Translations under genes and position numbers: made by a program | The notes under the pieces: model-generated | Told to the model about the DNA's origin: nothing | Database searches by the model: none | Seen by the model: the letters and a program-made list of their open reading frames with translations, nothing else | Shown: one piece after another, positions 55,331-64,000 of the stretch | Layout of the letters: every line of letters begins with the position of its first letter | Position numbering within the stretch: the first letter of the stretch is position 1 | From: Flammeovirgaceae bacterium BBD 1991-12 | GTDB lineage: Bacteria > Bacteroidota > Bacteroidia > Cytophagales > Cyclobacteriaceae | Direction: 5' to 3' | Assembly (NCBI GenBank): GCA_001657315.1 | Contig: LYSV01000024.1 | Location: 1 to 64,000 of the forward strand | DNA: 64,000 nucleotides

Positions 55331-56538
55331 TTAATCCCTGGTGTGTCTGGCGTTTTTCAGATACTCCTCAATTTTACTTAACTCTTGGGTTTGTGCGGGA
55401 GCATTATAATACTCCCAGAAATCAGGATTGTACGGGTTGGCCTGATCCTCTATACTGCGGTGCTCCTGAAGATTAGCGTTAAACGGATACTGATCAATGC
55501 TCTCCGTTATGATCCTGTTGATGAAAAGCTCCTTTTTGGGATATTTTGTAAACAACAGCTTTTCGGTCTCCAACCCCTCAAAGATCTTCCAGGTATCTTC
55601 TTCTTTCTGATATTTGAGATACATTTTTCCATTGTACTCCTGATATTCAAAAATGATATGATAGGCCACTTCCTGTTGGCCGTTGGTTAATCTTCGCTTG
55701 TAATTCCGACCCTTCAAAGCGGACCTGGACAGCTCAATCCTTACAAACGCAAAGCTATCCCGGTCAATAAAAAGTACGGCTTCCTGAAAGGGCTTGTTGA
55801 TCGCTTTTATTTTATAAACTGATCTGCTGCCGAACGGTAAAATGGCTTCCAGTTCATAGTTCCAGCCCTTGTTGACCTTAATGGGACCATAGTCAAACCG
55901 AATGAAGTCATCTTCCAACAGATCTACAATGGAGTTTTTCCTTTCCCAATCCTTATTCCATGGATGCATGGCAATGATGTAGCTTCTTCTTACCTCCTGT
56001 AACTCCACCGCCGGCCCAACCTTTGCATTGTATTTCTTATAACGCATTTTTGCAGTTCCACATACCTGCCGTCCTCATTCTGAAGGTCACGGATAAATCC
56101 TTCGAGGATGTACGGCTCCGAAGGATAATTCTTCTCCATGGATTTATAGGCTCTCTTAACGATTTGCCGGGCCGTCAGGGGTTTTTCTGAAGTTACCACC
56201 ACTTCAGCCAGCTCCATAATGTCTTCCTGCAAATAAATGATCCCATCTTTCATAAATTCAGCAGAAGGTTTCTCCACGGTGGTATATCCGATCATAGAGA
56301 TGACGATACTTGCATCCTTGAGATGACTGGGTATGTGAAATACAAATGACCCCTCTGCACTTGAAGTGGTTCCGATTGATGCTTCCCGGACATATATGGA
56401 AGCAAAAGGCAGCGGTTCCTTGCTTTTGCTGTCAAGCAGTGTGCCGGAAATGGTGATATGACCATTCTGTGCGTAGGAGTGGATCGCGGGAATCAGCAAA
56501 CAGACAGTGACCAGAATAAGTTTTGTTCTTTGTTTCAC
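55331..56538 (-). pseudogene. Carboxypeptidase-regulatory-like protein, frameshifted in an A5 run
   Basis: Two minus-strand segments together form one protein of about 402 residues. The first (56538-55990, GTG start) has a signal peptide (YAQ near residue 24), the regulatory-like domain (ISGTLLDSKSKEPLPFASIY, MIGYTT) and ends out of frame after RYVELQ. The second (from 56047 to 55331) continues RYKKYNAKVGPAVELQEV to the end. The join is a run of five A in coding sense (T5 at 56047-56051); one additional A restores the frame. It may be a real mutation, a slippage-prone tract or a sequencing error. Confidence 0.75.
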
Positions 56539-56728
56539 AGGGGTTTACTTTAATTTCAGACGTTATATAGTTTATCAAAAGCATTCAAATATGTATTTTA
56601 AGCACTATTCTTTCTGCTGCGATGGACATTGCGGTCCTGTTTTACGGATTGGACTTGACCTGTGATCAGCAGCGCAACATGTTTGATCAAAACCAATCTG
56701 ACCTGTCAATCTTTGGGTTTTCAAAAGT

Positions 56729-57247
56729 TTATGACCCTTCAAAATACCTCTCCACCAGCACCTTTCTATGGTGTGCCTCATGCCCTGCAATAAGGTAACC
56801 CAGGGTCACCACTTTCATGGAAACACCATTTGCTGCCCCTGACCTTTCCAGCATCTCCTGTGAAAAGCTGCTGAAAAGATCCACGGTGGAGGCTCTCAGA
56901 TTAGCATATTCTTCGATGAGCTTGTACAGCCGGCGGTTGGAGGCATTGGCCTCTACGGCCCAGCCGTTTTCATCAAAACCGGGAAGCTCCGTGGTATCAC
57001 CACGGGAAAAGGTGAGGGCTCTGTAACTGAATACCCGCTCAGCGTCCATCATGTGGTTGATCACTTCGCGGATGGACCATTTTCCTTCTGCATAGCGGTA
57101 GTCGGCAGAAGCTTCAGGAATGGACCTGAAAAGCTCAAGACTTTCATTACCGCTCTTGATCAATGCAGGGATCAGGTCGTCGTATTCAACGGCATCAACG
57201 TATCGTTTGTACAGCTCCGGCAGGCCTGTAGTTTCCGGCTTCTTCAT
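56729..57247 (-). CDS. DinB family protein
   Basis: The 172-residue protein has a four-helix DinB/YfiT-like fold. The metal-site histidines appear in IREVINHMMDAERVFSYR and in YLIAGHEAHHRKVLVERY. Members are metal-binding enzymes, often thiol-dependent (bacillithiol transferases in some Firmicutes and Bacteroidota), which fits the YtxJ gene at 7043. This link is inference. The gene is a single one, lying after a terminator for the upstream redox genes. Confidence 0.88.
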   Translation of the reverse strand: MKKPETTGLPELYKRYVDAVEYDDLIPALIKSGNESLELFRSIPEASADYRYAEGKWSIREVINHMMDAERVFSYRALTFSRGDTTELPGFDENGWAVEANASNRRLYKLIEEYANLRASTVDLFSSFSQEMLERSGAANGVSMKVVTLGYLIAGHEAHHRKVLVERYFEGS

Positions 57248-57273
57248 GCTATGGAATTTTTACTGAAACAAAA

Positions 57274-57305
57274 ACCCGCATGATCGGTATATTGATCGTG
57301 CGGGT
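57274..57305 (-). terminator. 12-bp intrinsic terminator after the redox operon
   Basis: ACCCGCATGATC (57274-57285) pairs along its length with GATCGTGCGGGT (57294-57305), with one U-G pair, around an 8-nt loop. On the minus strand TTTTGTTTC follows. It lies 50 nt past the stop of the redoxin gene at 57357 and just before the DinB gene. Confidence 0.75.
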
Positions 57306-57356
57306 AAATCTTAAAATTGACAAGCTGTTCGCAGAGGGAACAACTCAGTTACCCAA

Positions 57357-57971
57357 TCAGGTTGATTTCCACTTGATACTACACCCGATCGCCTTTGTTT
57401 TTGTCACCCCGGGCTTGCTGCCACTCAGCAGAGCATCTACCGCATCCTCTACATATTTTTTATCAGCGGCGTCAGCATCACGGCTGTTGTTGTCGATAGC
57501 TCCTATGTAGTTGACCATCAGTGCGCCGTCATCCTTTTTCAGCACGTAAACATGTGGAGTGTTGGTAGCGCCAAATCTTGCAGCTACCGATTGATCGGCG
57601 TCATACAAATAGGGGTGCTGGTAGTCATTTTTCTTTGCATACTTTACCATTTCATCATACGTGTCACCAGGGGATTTTTTGGGGTCATTTGAGTTAATGG
57701 CAATGACCGGATATCCTTTATCCTCATACTTCGCGTTCAGCGCTTTTATTCTTTTCAGATACGCCTTGGAGTACGGACATGTATTGCAGTCAAAAACAAC
57801 GATAAAACCTTTGGCATTTTTGTAATCAGACATGGATACCATTTTACCGTCTACAGATTTTAGTTTAAAATCCTTCACTTCATCGCCTACCTCGTAGCCA
57901 CTCCCGGCCGGGCGACCGGCAAAGAACACCAGCAGTCCCAGCACTGCTACCAAAATGTTGAGTTTTTTCAT
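57357..57971 (-). CDS. Exported redoxin/peroxiredoxin-like protein
   Basis: The 204-residue protein has a signal peptide and a thioredoxin-fold domain of the AhpC/TSA-redoxin type. The active site is FDCNTCPYSKAY (CxxC, Cys about 72 and 75). AINSNDPKKSPGD and TPHVYVLKKDDGALMVNYIG follow, the latter with the cis-Pro. It probably reduces or oxidises thiols in the periplasm. It is 13 nt downstream of the TlpA-like gene and has a terminator after it, so the two form an operon. Confidence 0.85.
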   Translation of the reverse strand: MKKLNILVAVLGLLVFFAGRPAGSGYEVGDEVKDFKLKSVDGKMVSMSDYKNAKGFIVVFDCNTCPYSKAYLKRIKALNAKYEDKGYPVIAINSNDPKKSPGDTYDEMVKYAKKNDYQHPYLYDADQSVAARFGATNTPHVYVLKKDDGALMVNYIGAIDNNSRDADAADKKYVEDAVDALLSGSKPGVTKTKAIGCSIKWKST

Positions 57972-57984
57972 AACAGAAATGATT

Positions 57985-58470
57985 TTATGATTTGGTTAAA
58001 AATTCTTTGATCAGATTGTTAAGTTCCTCCTCCTCCAGCTCACTTTCAACAAATTTTCTTTCACCGGTCTTTTCGTTAATGATCAATGTGGCCGGTATAG
58101 CCCCTGACCATTGTGTATCCACCTTGTCTATCCAGGAGTTGTAGTCGATGTCGTCCAGCAGGTAAACATCTGATTTCAGTCCCTTTTTTTCGATGAAACG
58201 ATTGACTTTATCAATTTTGTCTGCAAAGTCCAGGCTGATAAGGTTAACGCTGATCTTACCGGCGTACCGCTCACGGGCCTCCTCAAAGTAAGGTAACTCC
58301 TTAATACATGGAGCGCACCAGGTAGCCCAGAAATTAACCACCTTTATTTTACCCTCTTTTTGATGGATCAGTTCATCCAGTTTTTCAAACTTAATGATCT
58401 CAGCTTTTTGCTGACCTGCGGCATGGAATACTGACGAGATCAGGAGCATAATAAGTAGATAACTTTTCAT
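57985..58470 (-). CDS. TlpA-like thiol-disulfide oxidoreductase
   Basis: The 161-residue protein has a signal peptide (cut after AAGQ) and the thioredoxin active site NFWATWCAPCIKEL (CAPC). The GAIPATLIINEKTG segment carries the cis-Pro. It reduces periplasmic disulfides, perhaps in cytochrome maturation or supplying the redoxin next to it. First gene of a two-gene operon. Confidence 0.9.
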   Translation of the reverse strand: MKSYLLIMLLISSVFHAAGQQKAEIIKFEKLDELIHQKEGKIKVVNFWATWCAPCIKELPYFEEARERYAGKISVNLISLDFADKIDKVNRFIEKKGLKSDVYLLDDIDYNSWIDKVDTQWSGAIPATLIINEKTGERKFVESELEEEELNNLIKEFLTKS

Positions 58471-59116
58471 AGTAATTTCATTACGGAATAAATTGTGGTT
58501 TGGTTTGCTGATAAAAGGGCAATATACTCAGTTGTAACACACTTCGTAACATAAAGTTTGAGATAGAGTTTGATTCTTTTCAGATGTGGGCAGAAGGCAG
58601 TAGAAGGGATTTTTAAAATTGTATTATTCCAATACGATGAAATTCACCGGAGTATCGTCAGAAGTGCCAAACCTGTAGCTACTTAACATTAACTTTAAAT
58701 TGAGATAATAATTGATTAAACAAAGATAAGGGCTAATAGCTCTGAATTTTGATTGACCTGAGTTAAGTTTTCAGGGCCAAAAGAACTATAGAAATTGAAT
58801 TTTAGCCATGTAAGATTTGGGATTTTTTATAACCCAACTCCATCTCAAAATGGTCGTGGATTAGACAAATCAAAGATTTTGAATTATCAATGAAAAGTTT
58901 TCCACAATTTGCAAAAGTTTTCCACACATGAATTCGATTATATCATAACTCATTGATAATCAGTTTTTTACATGTAAAAATTTGAATATCCACTTTGTGG
59001 ACAACTCTCAGAGGCCTCAGAATTTGTGTTGCAACAGGCATTTTAACGTATGCGGAATGGTGATGCAGCTGAACGGCATATTTGACAGGTAAGCGAAAAA
59101 AATGACGTAAGGAATT
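58471..59116. other. 646-nt AT-rich gap with DnaA-box-like repeats, possible replication origin
   Basis: The direct repeat AAAAGTTTTCCACA occurs at 58893-58906 and 58913-58926 (20-nt step). Each contains TTTTCCACA, one mismatch from the DnaA box TTATCCACA. TGTGGACAA (58996-59004, opposite strand) and ATATCCACT (58986-58994) are further near matches. ATTATCAATG 58883-58892 and CATTGATAAT 58951-58960 are a perfect inverted repeat around them. The region is AT-rich, gene-free and long. No dnaA gene is nearby, which is normal for many Bacteroidota. Confidence 0.4.
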
Positions 59117-60892
59117 CTACTCTTGTTGGTGGCGGATAAGTTTTTTTCTGTAGGTATTAAAAATGGTGGACTTGGAAAGGAACCCCTTGTATTTGCCTTC
59201 TTCGATGACAGGTAAATTCCACGCACCGCTTATTTCAAACTTGCTCATCACGGATTGCATATTTTCATGAGGCTGTACACTGGCAGGAGGGGCGCTCATC
59301 AGCGTTTTTACCTTTGTATTCTCCTGGGCTTCCCGATCGAACATGATCTTTCTGATGTCATCCAGTGTTACTACACCCATGAGTTCGTCCTGATCGTTCA
59401 CCACAGGAAATATGTTCCTTTTTGACACTTTCACCCGGTCCACGAGTTCACCTAATGTAGCCTCAGGATCTACTACCAGCAGGTCGGTTTCAATGATCTT
59501 TTTCAGGTCGATCTGGCTTAGCACCTGCCGGTCCCGGTCGTTTTGTATCAGGTCGCCTCGCTCGATGAGATGTTTGGTATAGAGTGAGTGCTTTTCAAAG
59601 AATGAGCTGGTACTGTATGAGATGGCGGACACCAGCATCAGTGGAACGAACAGCTCATATCCACTGGTGATCTCAGCGATCAGGAAAATGGCCGTAAGTG
59701 GAGCATAAAGTACACCACTCATCACACCACACATGCCTACGAGTGTAAAGTTGCTGGTACTCATATTGCCCCAGGTAAGCATATTCACCAGAGCAGCGAA
59801 CAGAAAACCGGTGATCCCTCCCAGGAACAGTGAAGGGGCAAAGATCCCTCCGCTGCCCCCGGAGCCGATCGTGAGCGCAGAAGCAACAGGCTTGACCAAA
59901 AGCACACCGAAGATAAAGGCGAGCAGCAGAAACACATTGTCAATCTCACTGAAAAAAAGTGTGGTATTGAAGATCTCCCCTTCCCGTCCTGCCAGTAGCA
60001 ACTTGATGGTGTTGTAGCCTTCACCATAAATGGGTGGGAATACAAAAATGATCACGCCCAGGAGTATACCGCCTGCCACTGCTCTTCCCAGGGCATTCTT
60101 TACTCTTTTGATGAGTGATTCCACTTTGTATGTCGTACGTGTAAAATACACGGAAACCAGACCGCACACAATACCCAGCAGTATATAGAAAGGGGTATCG
60201 GAGGCCTTAAAACTGTCCACAAGCTGAAAAGAAAACAGTACATCATCTCCCAGCAGGGTCAGGGAGATAAGCGCACCGGTAACGGACGCAATGAGTAGCG
60301 GAATGAACATAGCAATGGTAACATCTGCAAGAATAACCTCCATACTGAAGATAACCCCAGCTACCGGTGAGTTGAAGATGGCCGATATGGCACCAGCGGC
60401 GCCACATCCGATCAGCAGCGTACGTTTGTTGTGGGTAAGGTGCATCAGGCGGGCTATATTGGAACCAATGGCAGAACCGGTGACCACTATGGGAGCCTCC
60501 AGCCCAACGGATCCGCCAAAACCTACCGTGATCGCGCTGGTGAGCATTCTTGAATACATTCTGGAGCGCCTGATAATGCTCGATCTTTTGGATATGTCAT
60601 AAAGGATCTGTGTAATTCCGTGTCCCAGCTTTTCCTTCAGGAAATACTGCGTTATAAGTACAGTCAACAGGATACCTATCAGGGGAAAACCGATGTAAAA
60701 GTAATTTTCGTACTTTACATCAAAGCCGCTGGTCAGGGTTTGCTGTATGGTATGTACTACCTCCTTGAGTGTCACCGCAGCCAGCCCGGATATGTTCCCG
60801 ATAAGTCCCGCAAGGATGAGTACAAAGGTCTTGCTCCTGACATGCTTGATCCTCCAGATCAAAAACTTTACCAGTATGTTTTCCAGCTTCAC
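59117..60892 (-). CDS. ClC-type chloride channel or transporter with CBS pair
   Basis: The 591-residue membrane protein has the ClC fold: GFGGSVGLEAPIVVTGSAIG holds the external Glu and the ion-binding region, and GSGGSGGIFAPSLFLGG is the second pore motif. About ten or more membrane helices precede two CBS domains (about residues 450-590, ending VIEEGKYKGFLSKSTI). The external gating Glu is present (GLEAP), so it could be a H+/Cl- exchanger. The CBS pair probably binds adenine nucleotides. A perfect -7 element TAAATTTG lies at 60918-60925 on the minus strand. Confidence 0.93.
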   Translation of the reverse strand: MKLENILVKFLIWRIKHVRSKTFVLILAGLIGNISGLAAVTLKEVVHTIQQTLTSGFDVKYENYFYIGFPLIGILLTVLITQYFLKEKLGHGITQILYDISKRSSIIRRSRMYSRMLTSAITVGFGGSVGLEAPIVVTGSAIGSNIARLMHLTHNKRTLLIGCGAAGAISAIFNSPVAGVIFSMEVILADVTIAMFIPLLIASVTGALISLTLLGDDVLFSFQLVDSFKASDTPFYILLGIVCGLVSVYFTRTTYKVESLIKRVKNALGRAVAGGILLGVIIFVFPPIYGEGYNTIKLLLAGREGEIFNTTLFFSEIDNVFLLLAFIFGVLLVKPVASALTIGSGGSGGIFAPSLFLGGITGFLFAALVNMLTWGNMSTSNFTLVGMCGVMSGVLYAPLTAIFLIAEITSGYELFVPLMLVSAISYSTSSFFEKHSLYTKHLIERGDLIQNDRDRQVLSQIDLKKIIETDLLVVDPEATLGELVDRVKVSKRNIFPVVNDQDELMGVVTLDDIRKIMFDREAQENTKVKTLMSAPPASVQPHENMQSVMSKFEISGAWNLPVIEEGKYKGFLSKSTIFNTYRKKLIRHQQE

Positions 60893-60917
60893 TTTGTTGA
60901 GTTGCGGTAGAAATGTG

Positions 60918-60925
60918 CAAATTTA
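60918..60925 (-). promoter_or_regulatory. Candidate -7 element for the ClC gene
   Basis: Minus-strand TAAATTTG is an exact TAnnTTTG match, 25 nt upstream of the ATG at 60892. Confidence 0.4.
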
Positions 60926-61032
60926 GAACAATAGCGAATAAACCGCATGGATCATCGTTCAAACTTCAGCACAAATTGAAAAATACCAGTTATCTGCAGT
61001 ATCGATGATTCATAGATGAAAATAGGTTACCT

Positions 61033-61425
61033 ATGAAAGAGATCATCAAAATAAAGGAAACGTGTCTGTACATTCATGACCTCGCTGGCGCAAGGGATTT
61101 TTACCATGATCTGCTGGGGTTTGAAGTGATCAGCTATGTGCCTGAAAAACATATTTTTTTCAGGGTGGGCGGATCAGTGCTGCTGTGTTTTAACCCTGCA
61201 GACAGTAAAAAGAAGACATCGCCTCCACCACACTTTGCCGAAGGAAACCAACACTTTGCCTTTGAAGTAGAGCCTTCCTCTTACGAAAAGAGCAAAAAGC
61301 AGATAAGAGAGCTTGGCATTGCCATTACTGATACTGTTATATGGCAGTCCGGTCAGGAATCGTTCTACTTCAACGATCCGGAAGGTAATGTGCTGGAGAT
61401 TGTGCCTCTAGGTATCTGGGAGTAG
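61033..61425 (+). CDS. VOC superfamily (glyoxalase/bleomycin-resistance-like) protein
   Basis: The 130-residue protein has the two beta-alpha-beta-beta-beta modules: ETCLYIHDLAGARDFYHDLL at the N-terminus, HFAEGNQHFAFEVEPSSYEK in the middle and SFYFNDPEGNVLEIV near the end. The Glu in LEIV and His in QHFAFEV are the usual metal positions. The substrate is unknown. Its 3' end overlaps the convergent gene at 61408-61692 by 18 nt. Confidence 0.88.
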   Translation: MKEIIKIKETCLYIHDLAGARDFYHDLLGFEVISYVPEKHIFFRVGGSVLLCFNPADSKKKTSPPPHFAEGNQHFAFEVEPSSYEKSKKQIRELGIAITDTVIWQSGQESFYFNDPEGNVLEIVPLGIWE

Positions 61426-61692
61426 CCGGTGCTTGAGGCGTGTCAGAAGCTTTGCTCTTGCCGGTTTGGACTGAACAGGATCTTCCGCCGCAGGCGACAT
61501 CTTTGTATAGATGCTGCTGTACCATTTCACATAGTCATTGTAAACAATACAGTCTGACATTAACTCGGAATCTGTTTTGATTTTGATCACAAGGTCCGTT
61601 GAGACGATGTTCCTGATCTGCTCCTGCTGATCCTGGGGTAATTCGCTTATCCTGATAAACTCGATACCTTTATATGTTCGGGCTTGCTCCAC
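61408..61692 (-). CDS. Uncharacterised small protein (94 aa)
   Basis: The product opens RTYKGIEFIRISELPQDQQE and continues IVSTDLVIKIKTDSELMSDC, then DYVKWYSSIYTKM, with a basic tail. It has no signal peptide or known domain. The codon pattern and mixed alpha/beta character look like a genuine gene of the type often conserved among Cytophagales, but I cannot name it. It overlaps the end of the convergent VOC gene by 18 nt. Confidence 0.5.
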   Translation of the reverse strand: MEQARTYKGIEFIRISELPQDQQEQIRNIVSTDLVIKIKTDSELMSDCIVYNDYVKWYSSIYTKMSPAAEDPVQSKPARAKLLTRLKHRLLPDT

Positions 61693-61857
61693 TACTGGTG
61701 ATAGTTGTTTTGGGTAAAAAAAATGCCCTGTGCGTAATTAACTTTGACTTCTTTCAAATTGTTTAATGACGTTCACAGGTCTGGTGCTTAAACATACAAC
61801 ACATTAAAAAAAATAACATACAACCTGTCCATTAATTTGAACGCTATGCCCACTGAT

Positions 61858-62571
61858 CTAGAACAGGTTATAACGTAGGATGCAATATATGGCTCTGAAG
61901 CCATCTTTCCAATTAATTTTTTTCCCTTCTGCATAGGTGCGGCCATAGTAGGATATACCCACCTCATAAATTCTGACACCCGCAACCTTCGATAACCGCG
62001 CCGTTATCTCGGGCTCAAACCCAAAGCGCTTCTCTTTAAGGTCAAGCTTTTTGGCTATCGAAGTATCCATCAGCTTATAGCAGGTTTCCATATCGGTCAG
62101 GTTAAGATTGGTGAACATGTTGGACAAAAAGGTAAGAAACTTGTTGCCAATGGAATGCCAGAAAAACAAAATGCGGTGGGGATTGCCCCCGAGGAACCGA
62201 CTACCGAACACCACATCTGCCACACCATCCACTACAGGCTTCAGGAGCAGATTATATTCATCAGGGTCATACTCCAGGTCAGCATCCTGGATGATCAGGT
62301 ACTCACCGGAAGCTTCCCGGATACCCCGGTGCAAGGCAGCTCCCTTGCCCATATTCCGTGGCTGGTCAAAATAATGAATGACCAGCTCTGTATTTTCGAT
62401 CTTGTATTCTTCAATAATCTGCCTGGACTGATCAGTGGAAGCGTCATTGACGATCACCACCTCTTTGCCAATGCCGTGATCCAGCGTTACGTTTTTTATT
62501 TTATCCAGAATAACCCGAATGGTCCGCTCTTCATTGTAAACGGGTATAATAATAGACAACGTTCTGATCAT
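61858..62571 (-). CDS. Family 2 glycosyltransferase, dolichyl-phosphate-mannose-synthase-like
   Basis: The 237-residue enzyme has the GT-A fold: [18 protein letters not shown] at the start, the metal motif near [11 protein letters not shown] (about residues 97-107) and [10 protein letters not shown]. Such enzymes move a sugar from a nucleotide onto a lipid carrier at the cytoplasmic face. The gene starts 4 nt inside the end of the upstream membrane protein gene (ATGA), so the two are coupled and may pass a lipid-linked sugar to a membrane transferase. Confidence 0.92.
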   Translation of the reverse strand: MIRTLSIIIPVYNEERTIRVILDKIKNVTLDHGIGKEVVIVNDASTDQSRQIIEEYKIENTELVIHYFDQPRNMGKGAALHRGIREASGEYLIIQDADLEYDPDEYNLLLKPVVDGVADVVFGSRFLGGNPHRILFFWHSIGNKFLTFLSNMFTNLNLTDMETCYKLMDTSIAKKLDLKEKRFGFEPEITARLSKVAGVRIYEVGISYYGRTYAEGKKINWKDGFRAIYCILRYNLF

Positions 62572-64000
62572 CGCCTGAATTTCAATAGATAGGTGTCCGG
62601 GTTGCTGAGGTGATAAACCTGCTGAAACCGGTCCGGATACTGCCTTACTGCCGGAAGGAGATAGCGGAGTGTATTCCCATAGGCCTGATCGATCACTACA
62701 TAGTCCACCTTGCTTTTTTCAAGATTGGCGATCAGCTCTTCCGGAGGTAAAAACTTATAACGTGTGGTAAAGACGCCGGAATGCAGGTAAAACAGTGCCG
62801 GTTTACCGCAGCTCACCACCACGTCCTTTTGCTCGTTCTTCTTAAGCCATTCAGCAGCAGCGAAATAGTTTTGCCATGCCGGACTGTACGGCCGTTTTGC
62901 CTCAGTATGGATATCACTGACAGGGCTGAAGTGGAACAGTAGCAAAAGCACAGTCAGGGAATAAACGATAATTTTTTCATTGGCGGATTTCAGGAAAAGC
63001 CGCAGCACGCTGTACAGGCCGTTGAAAAAGATAAGTACGAAGAACGGTATGGCCGGCACAATGAACCTTACTCCAATCCATACATCAGGCCACAGCATTA
63101 AAATGGCAAGGGTACCCAGCAGATAACCGGTGATCAGCCATTTGTATTTTGACAAACGGATAATGCCGTATACCATCAGGCCCAGTATGATCAATCCGAT
63201 CAGCCATTGGCCTGAAGTGGCCGGCTGTCCGTAATTGGGCTCTACAACAGGGAATACAGCATCCGGAAGCTCCCTTGTGATGTAACGCTGAAAGTTGGTA
63301 AAAAAGCGATCCACAAAGTCTCCGAAATCCGCCTGACCCAGAGCAGGCTGGTAAGGGTTGATCATCTTCAACTGTTTAATGTAGGAGCTGCCTCCGGTTC
63401 GGCTTCCCCTGATGAACCACGGGATAACAGCAACGGCAAAACCAGCAATATACAGTGCTATTGCCTTCCAGCGTTTGTTGAACAGCAGCGCAAGAATAAA
63501 TCCACCCAATAATGCTACTCCCAGGGAGCGGATATAGTAGGCCGCTATAACGGCGAGCAGTGAGCCCCAGAAATATTTGTTTTTTAGCGGAAGGCTTTCA
63601 AAATCAGTTTTTGTAAAAAGATAGACGCCCAGCACACTGAAGAACATGAAGGGTATCTCCGACATAATAAGTGAAGAATACCAGAGCAAATGGCTGTTCA
63701 GTGCAGCCAGCAGTGTGACTCCCAGTGCAACGAGGTGATTCAATGTAACACGTTGTGTCACAAAATAGATCAGCAGCAGTCCTGCCAGACTGATAGCACC
63801 ATTGACCAGCTTAATAACAGTGATATTCTCCGTGAAGATCATCACCGTACTGATGATAACCGGATAACCCGGAGGATAATGGTTATGAGGGCTTTTACTT
63901 ACACTGGCCACATTAACATATCCTTCTCCTGTGGCCATGGCCTTGCCAAGTGCGAAATACGATGCATTGTCACCCAGCATGGCAAGTTTGGAATCAAAGG
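62568..64000 (-). CDS. Multi-pass membrane glycosyltransferase of the family 39 type, partial
   Basis: The coding frame continues beyond the right edge: codons before the ATG at 63980 read FDSKLAM and keep going. The visible 470 or more residues have about ten membrane helices and the motif [20 protein letters not shown] followed by HNYPPGYP near the N-terminus, typical of PMT/ArnT-like enzymes that use lipid-linked sugars. A large loop ([20 protein letters not shown]) follows toward the C-terminus. It is coupled to the GT2 gene. The upstream end and true start are outside the window. Confidence 0.88.
   Translation of the reverse strand, partial: FDSKLAMLGDNASYFALGKAMATGEGYVNVASVSKSPHNHYPPGYPVIISTVMIFTENITVIKLVNGAISLAGLLLIYFVTQRVTLNHLVALGVTLLAALNSHLLWYSSLIMSEIPFMFFSVLGVYLFTKTDFESLPLKNKYFWGSLLAVIAAYYIRSLGVALLGGFILALLFNKRWKAIALYIAGFAVAVIPWFIRGSRTGGSSYIKQLKMINPYQPALGQADFGDFVDRFFTNFQRYITRELPDAVFPVVEPNYGQPATSGQWLIGLIILGLMVYGIIRLSKYKWLITGYLLGTLAILMLWPDVWIGVRFIVPAIPFFVLIFFNGLYSVLRLFLKSANEKIIVYSLTVLLLLFHFSPVSDIHTEAKRPYSPAWQNYFAAAEWLKKNEQKDVVVSCGKPALFYLHSGVFTTRYKFLPPEELIANLEKSKVDYVVIDQAYGNTLRYLLPAVRQYPDRFQQVYHLSNPDTYLLKFRR

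Overview
The window looks like chromosomal DNA of a Bacteroidota bacterium, most likely class Cytophagia (order Cytophagales). The evidence is a bacillithiol-type YtxJ protein, a FecI/FecR/TonB-receptor/DUF4249 locus, DUF6268 and carboxypeptidase-regulatory-domain proteins, many predicted signal-peptide and lipoprotein products, weak Shine-Dalgarno signals, and repeated matches to the Bacteroidota promoter -7 element TAnnTTTG. Genus cannot be fixed from the sequence alone. No rRNA, tRNA, insertion sequence, prophage or CRISPR array was recognised.

Layout. 1-360 is a structured, repeat-like non-coding stretch. 361-20675 is mostly core metabolism: glycine decarboxylase (gcvP), a secreted M28 peptidase, lipoyl synthase (lipA), YtxJ with a strongly basic three-repeat secreted protein, a fused alpha/beta 2-oxoacid dehydrogenase E1, an operon of M16 peptidase, ispF and an MnmD-like tRNA methyltransferase, and glutamate synthase gltBD. 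GcvP, LipA and the E1 enzyme belong to one lipoate-linked theme. 20823-28988 is an accessory stretch: an unknown lipoprotein, an orphan FetB-like permease, four SRPBCC proteins, a PIN-domain toxin-antitoxin pair, an AraC regulator and a second M28 peptidase. 29154-34518 is a sigma/anti-sigma-controlled TonB uptake locus with a DUF4249 lipoprotein.

34663-40500 is the most unusual part. It holds a secreted protein built from 19-residue repeats, a 5'-truncated gene remnant, a non-coding tandem array of 20/21-nt half-units (41-nt period) just upstream of an uncharacterised 215-residue protein, and an AT-rich restriction-modification island (XRE regulator, unknown protein, DNA methyltransferase, PD-(D/E)XK-like nuclease) next to a decayed XRE gene. 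40618-49777 carries an SH3-like secreted protein, a VOC protein, an outer-membrane protein, a sulfatase whose HEAT-like C-terminus is frameshifted, a TPR histidine kinase, an ArsR regulator and a PLP decarboxylase.

49836-64000 is almost all minus strand: a GH3 glucosaminidase-like and a PBP4-like enzyme (peptidoglycan turnover), a SAM methyltransferase, a serine hydrolase, a second frameshifted gene (carboxypeptidase-regulatory domain), DinB, two thioredoxin-fold proteins with a clear terminator, an AT-rich intergenic region with DnaA-box-like repeats, a ClC channel with CBS domains, and a glycosyltransferase pair that runs off the right edge. The best candidates for undescribed biology are the 41-nt array with its neighbour gene, the restriction island with its unknown partner and TTTAG/CTAAA operators, the basic repeat protein beside ytxJ, and the possible replication origin at about 58.9 kb.
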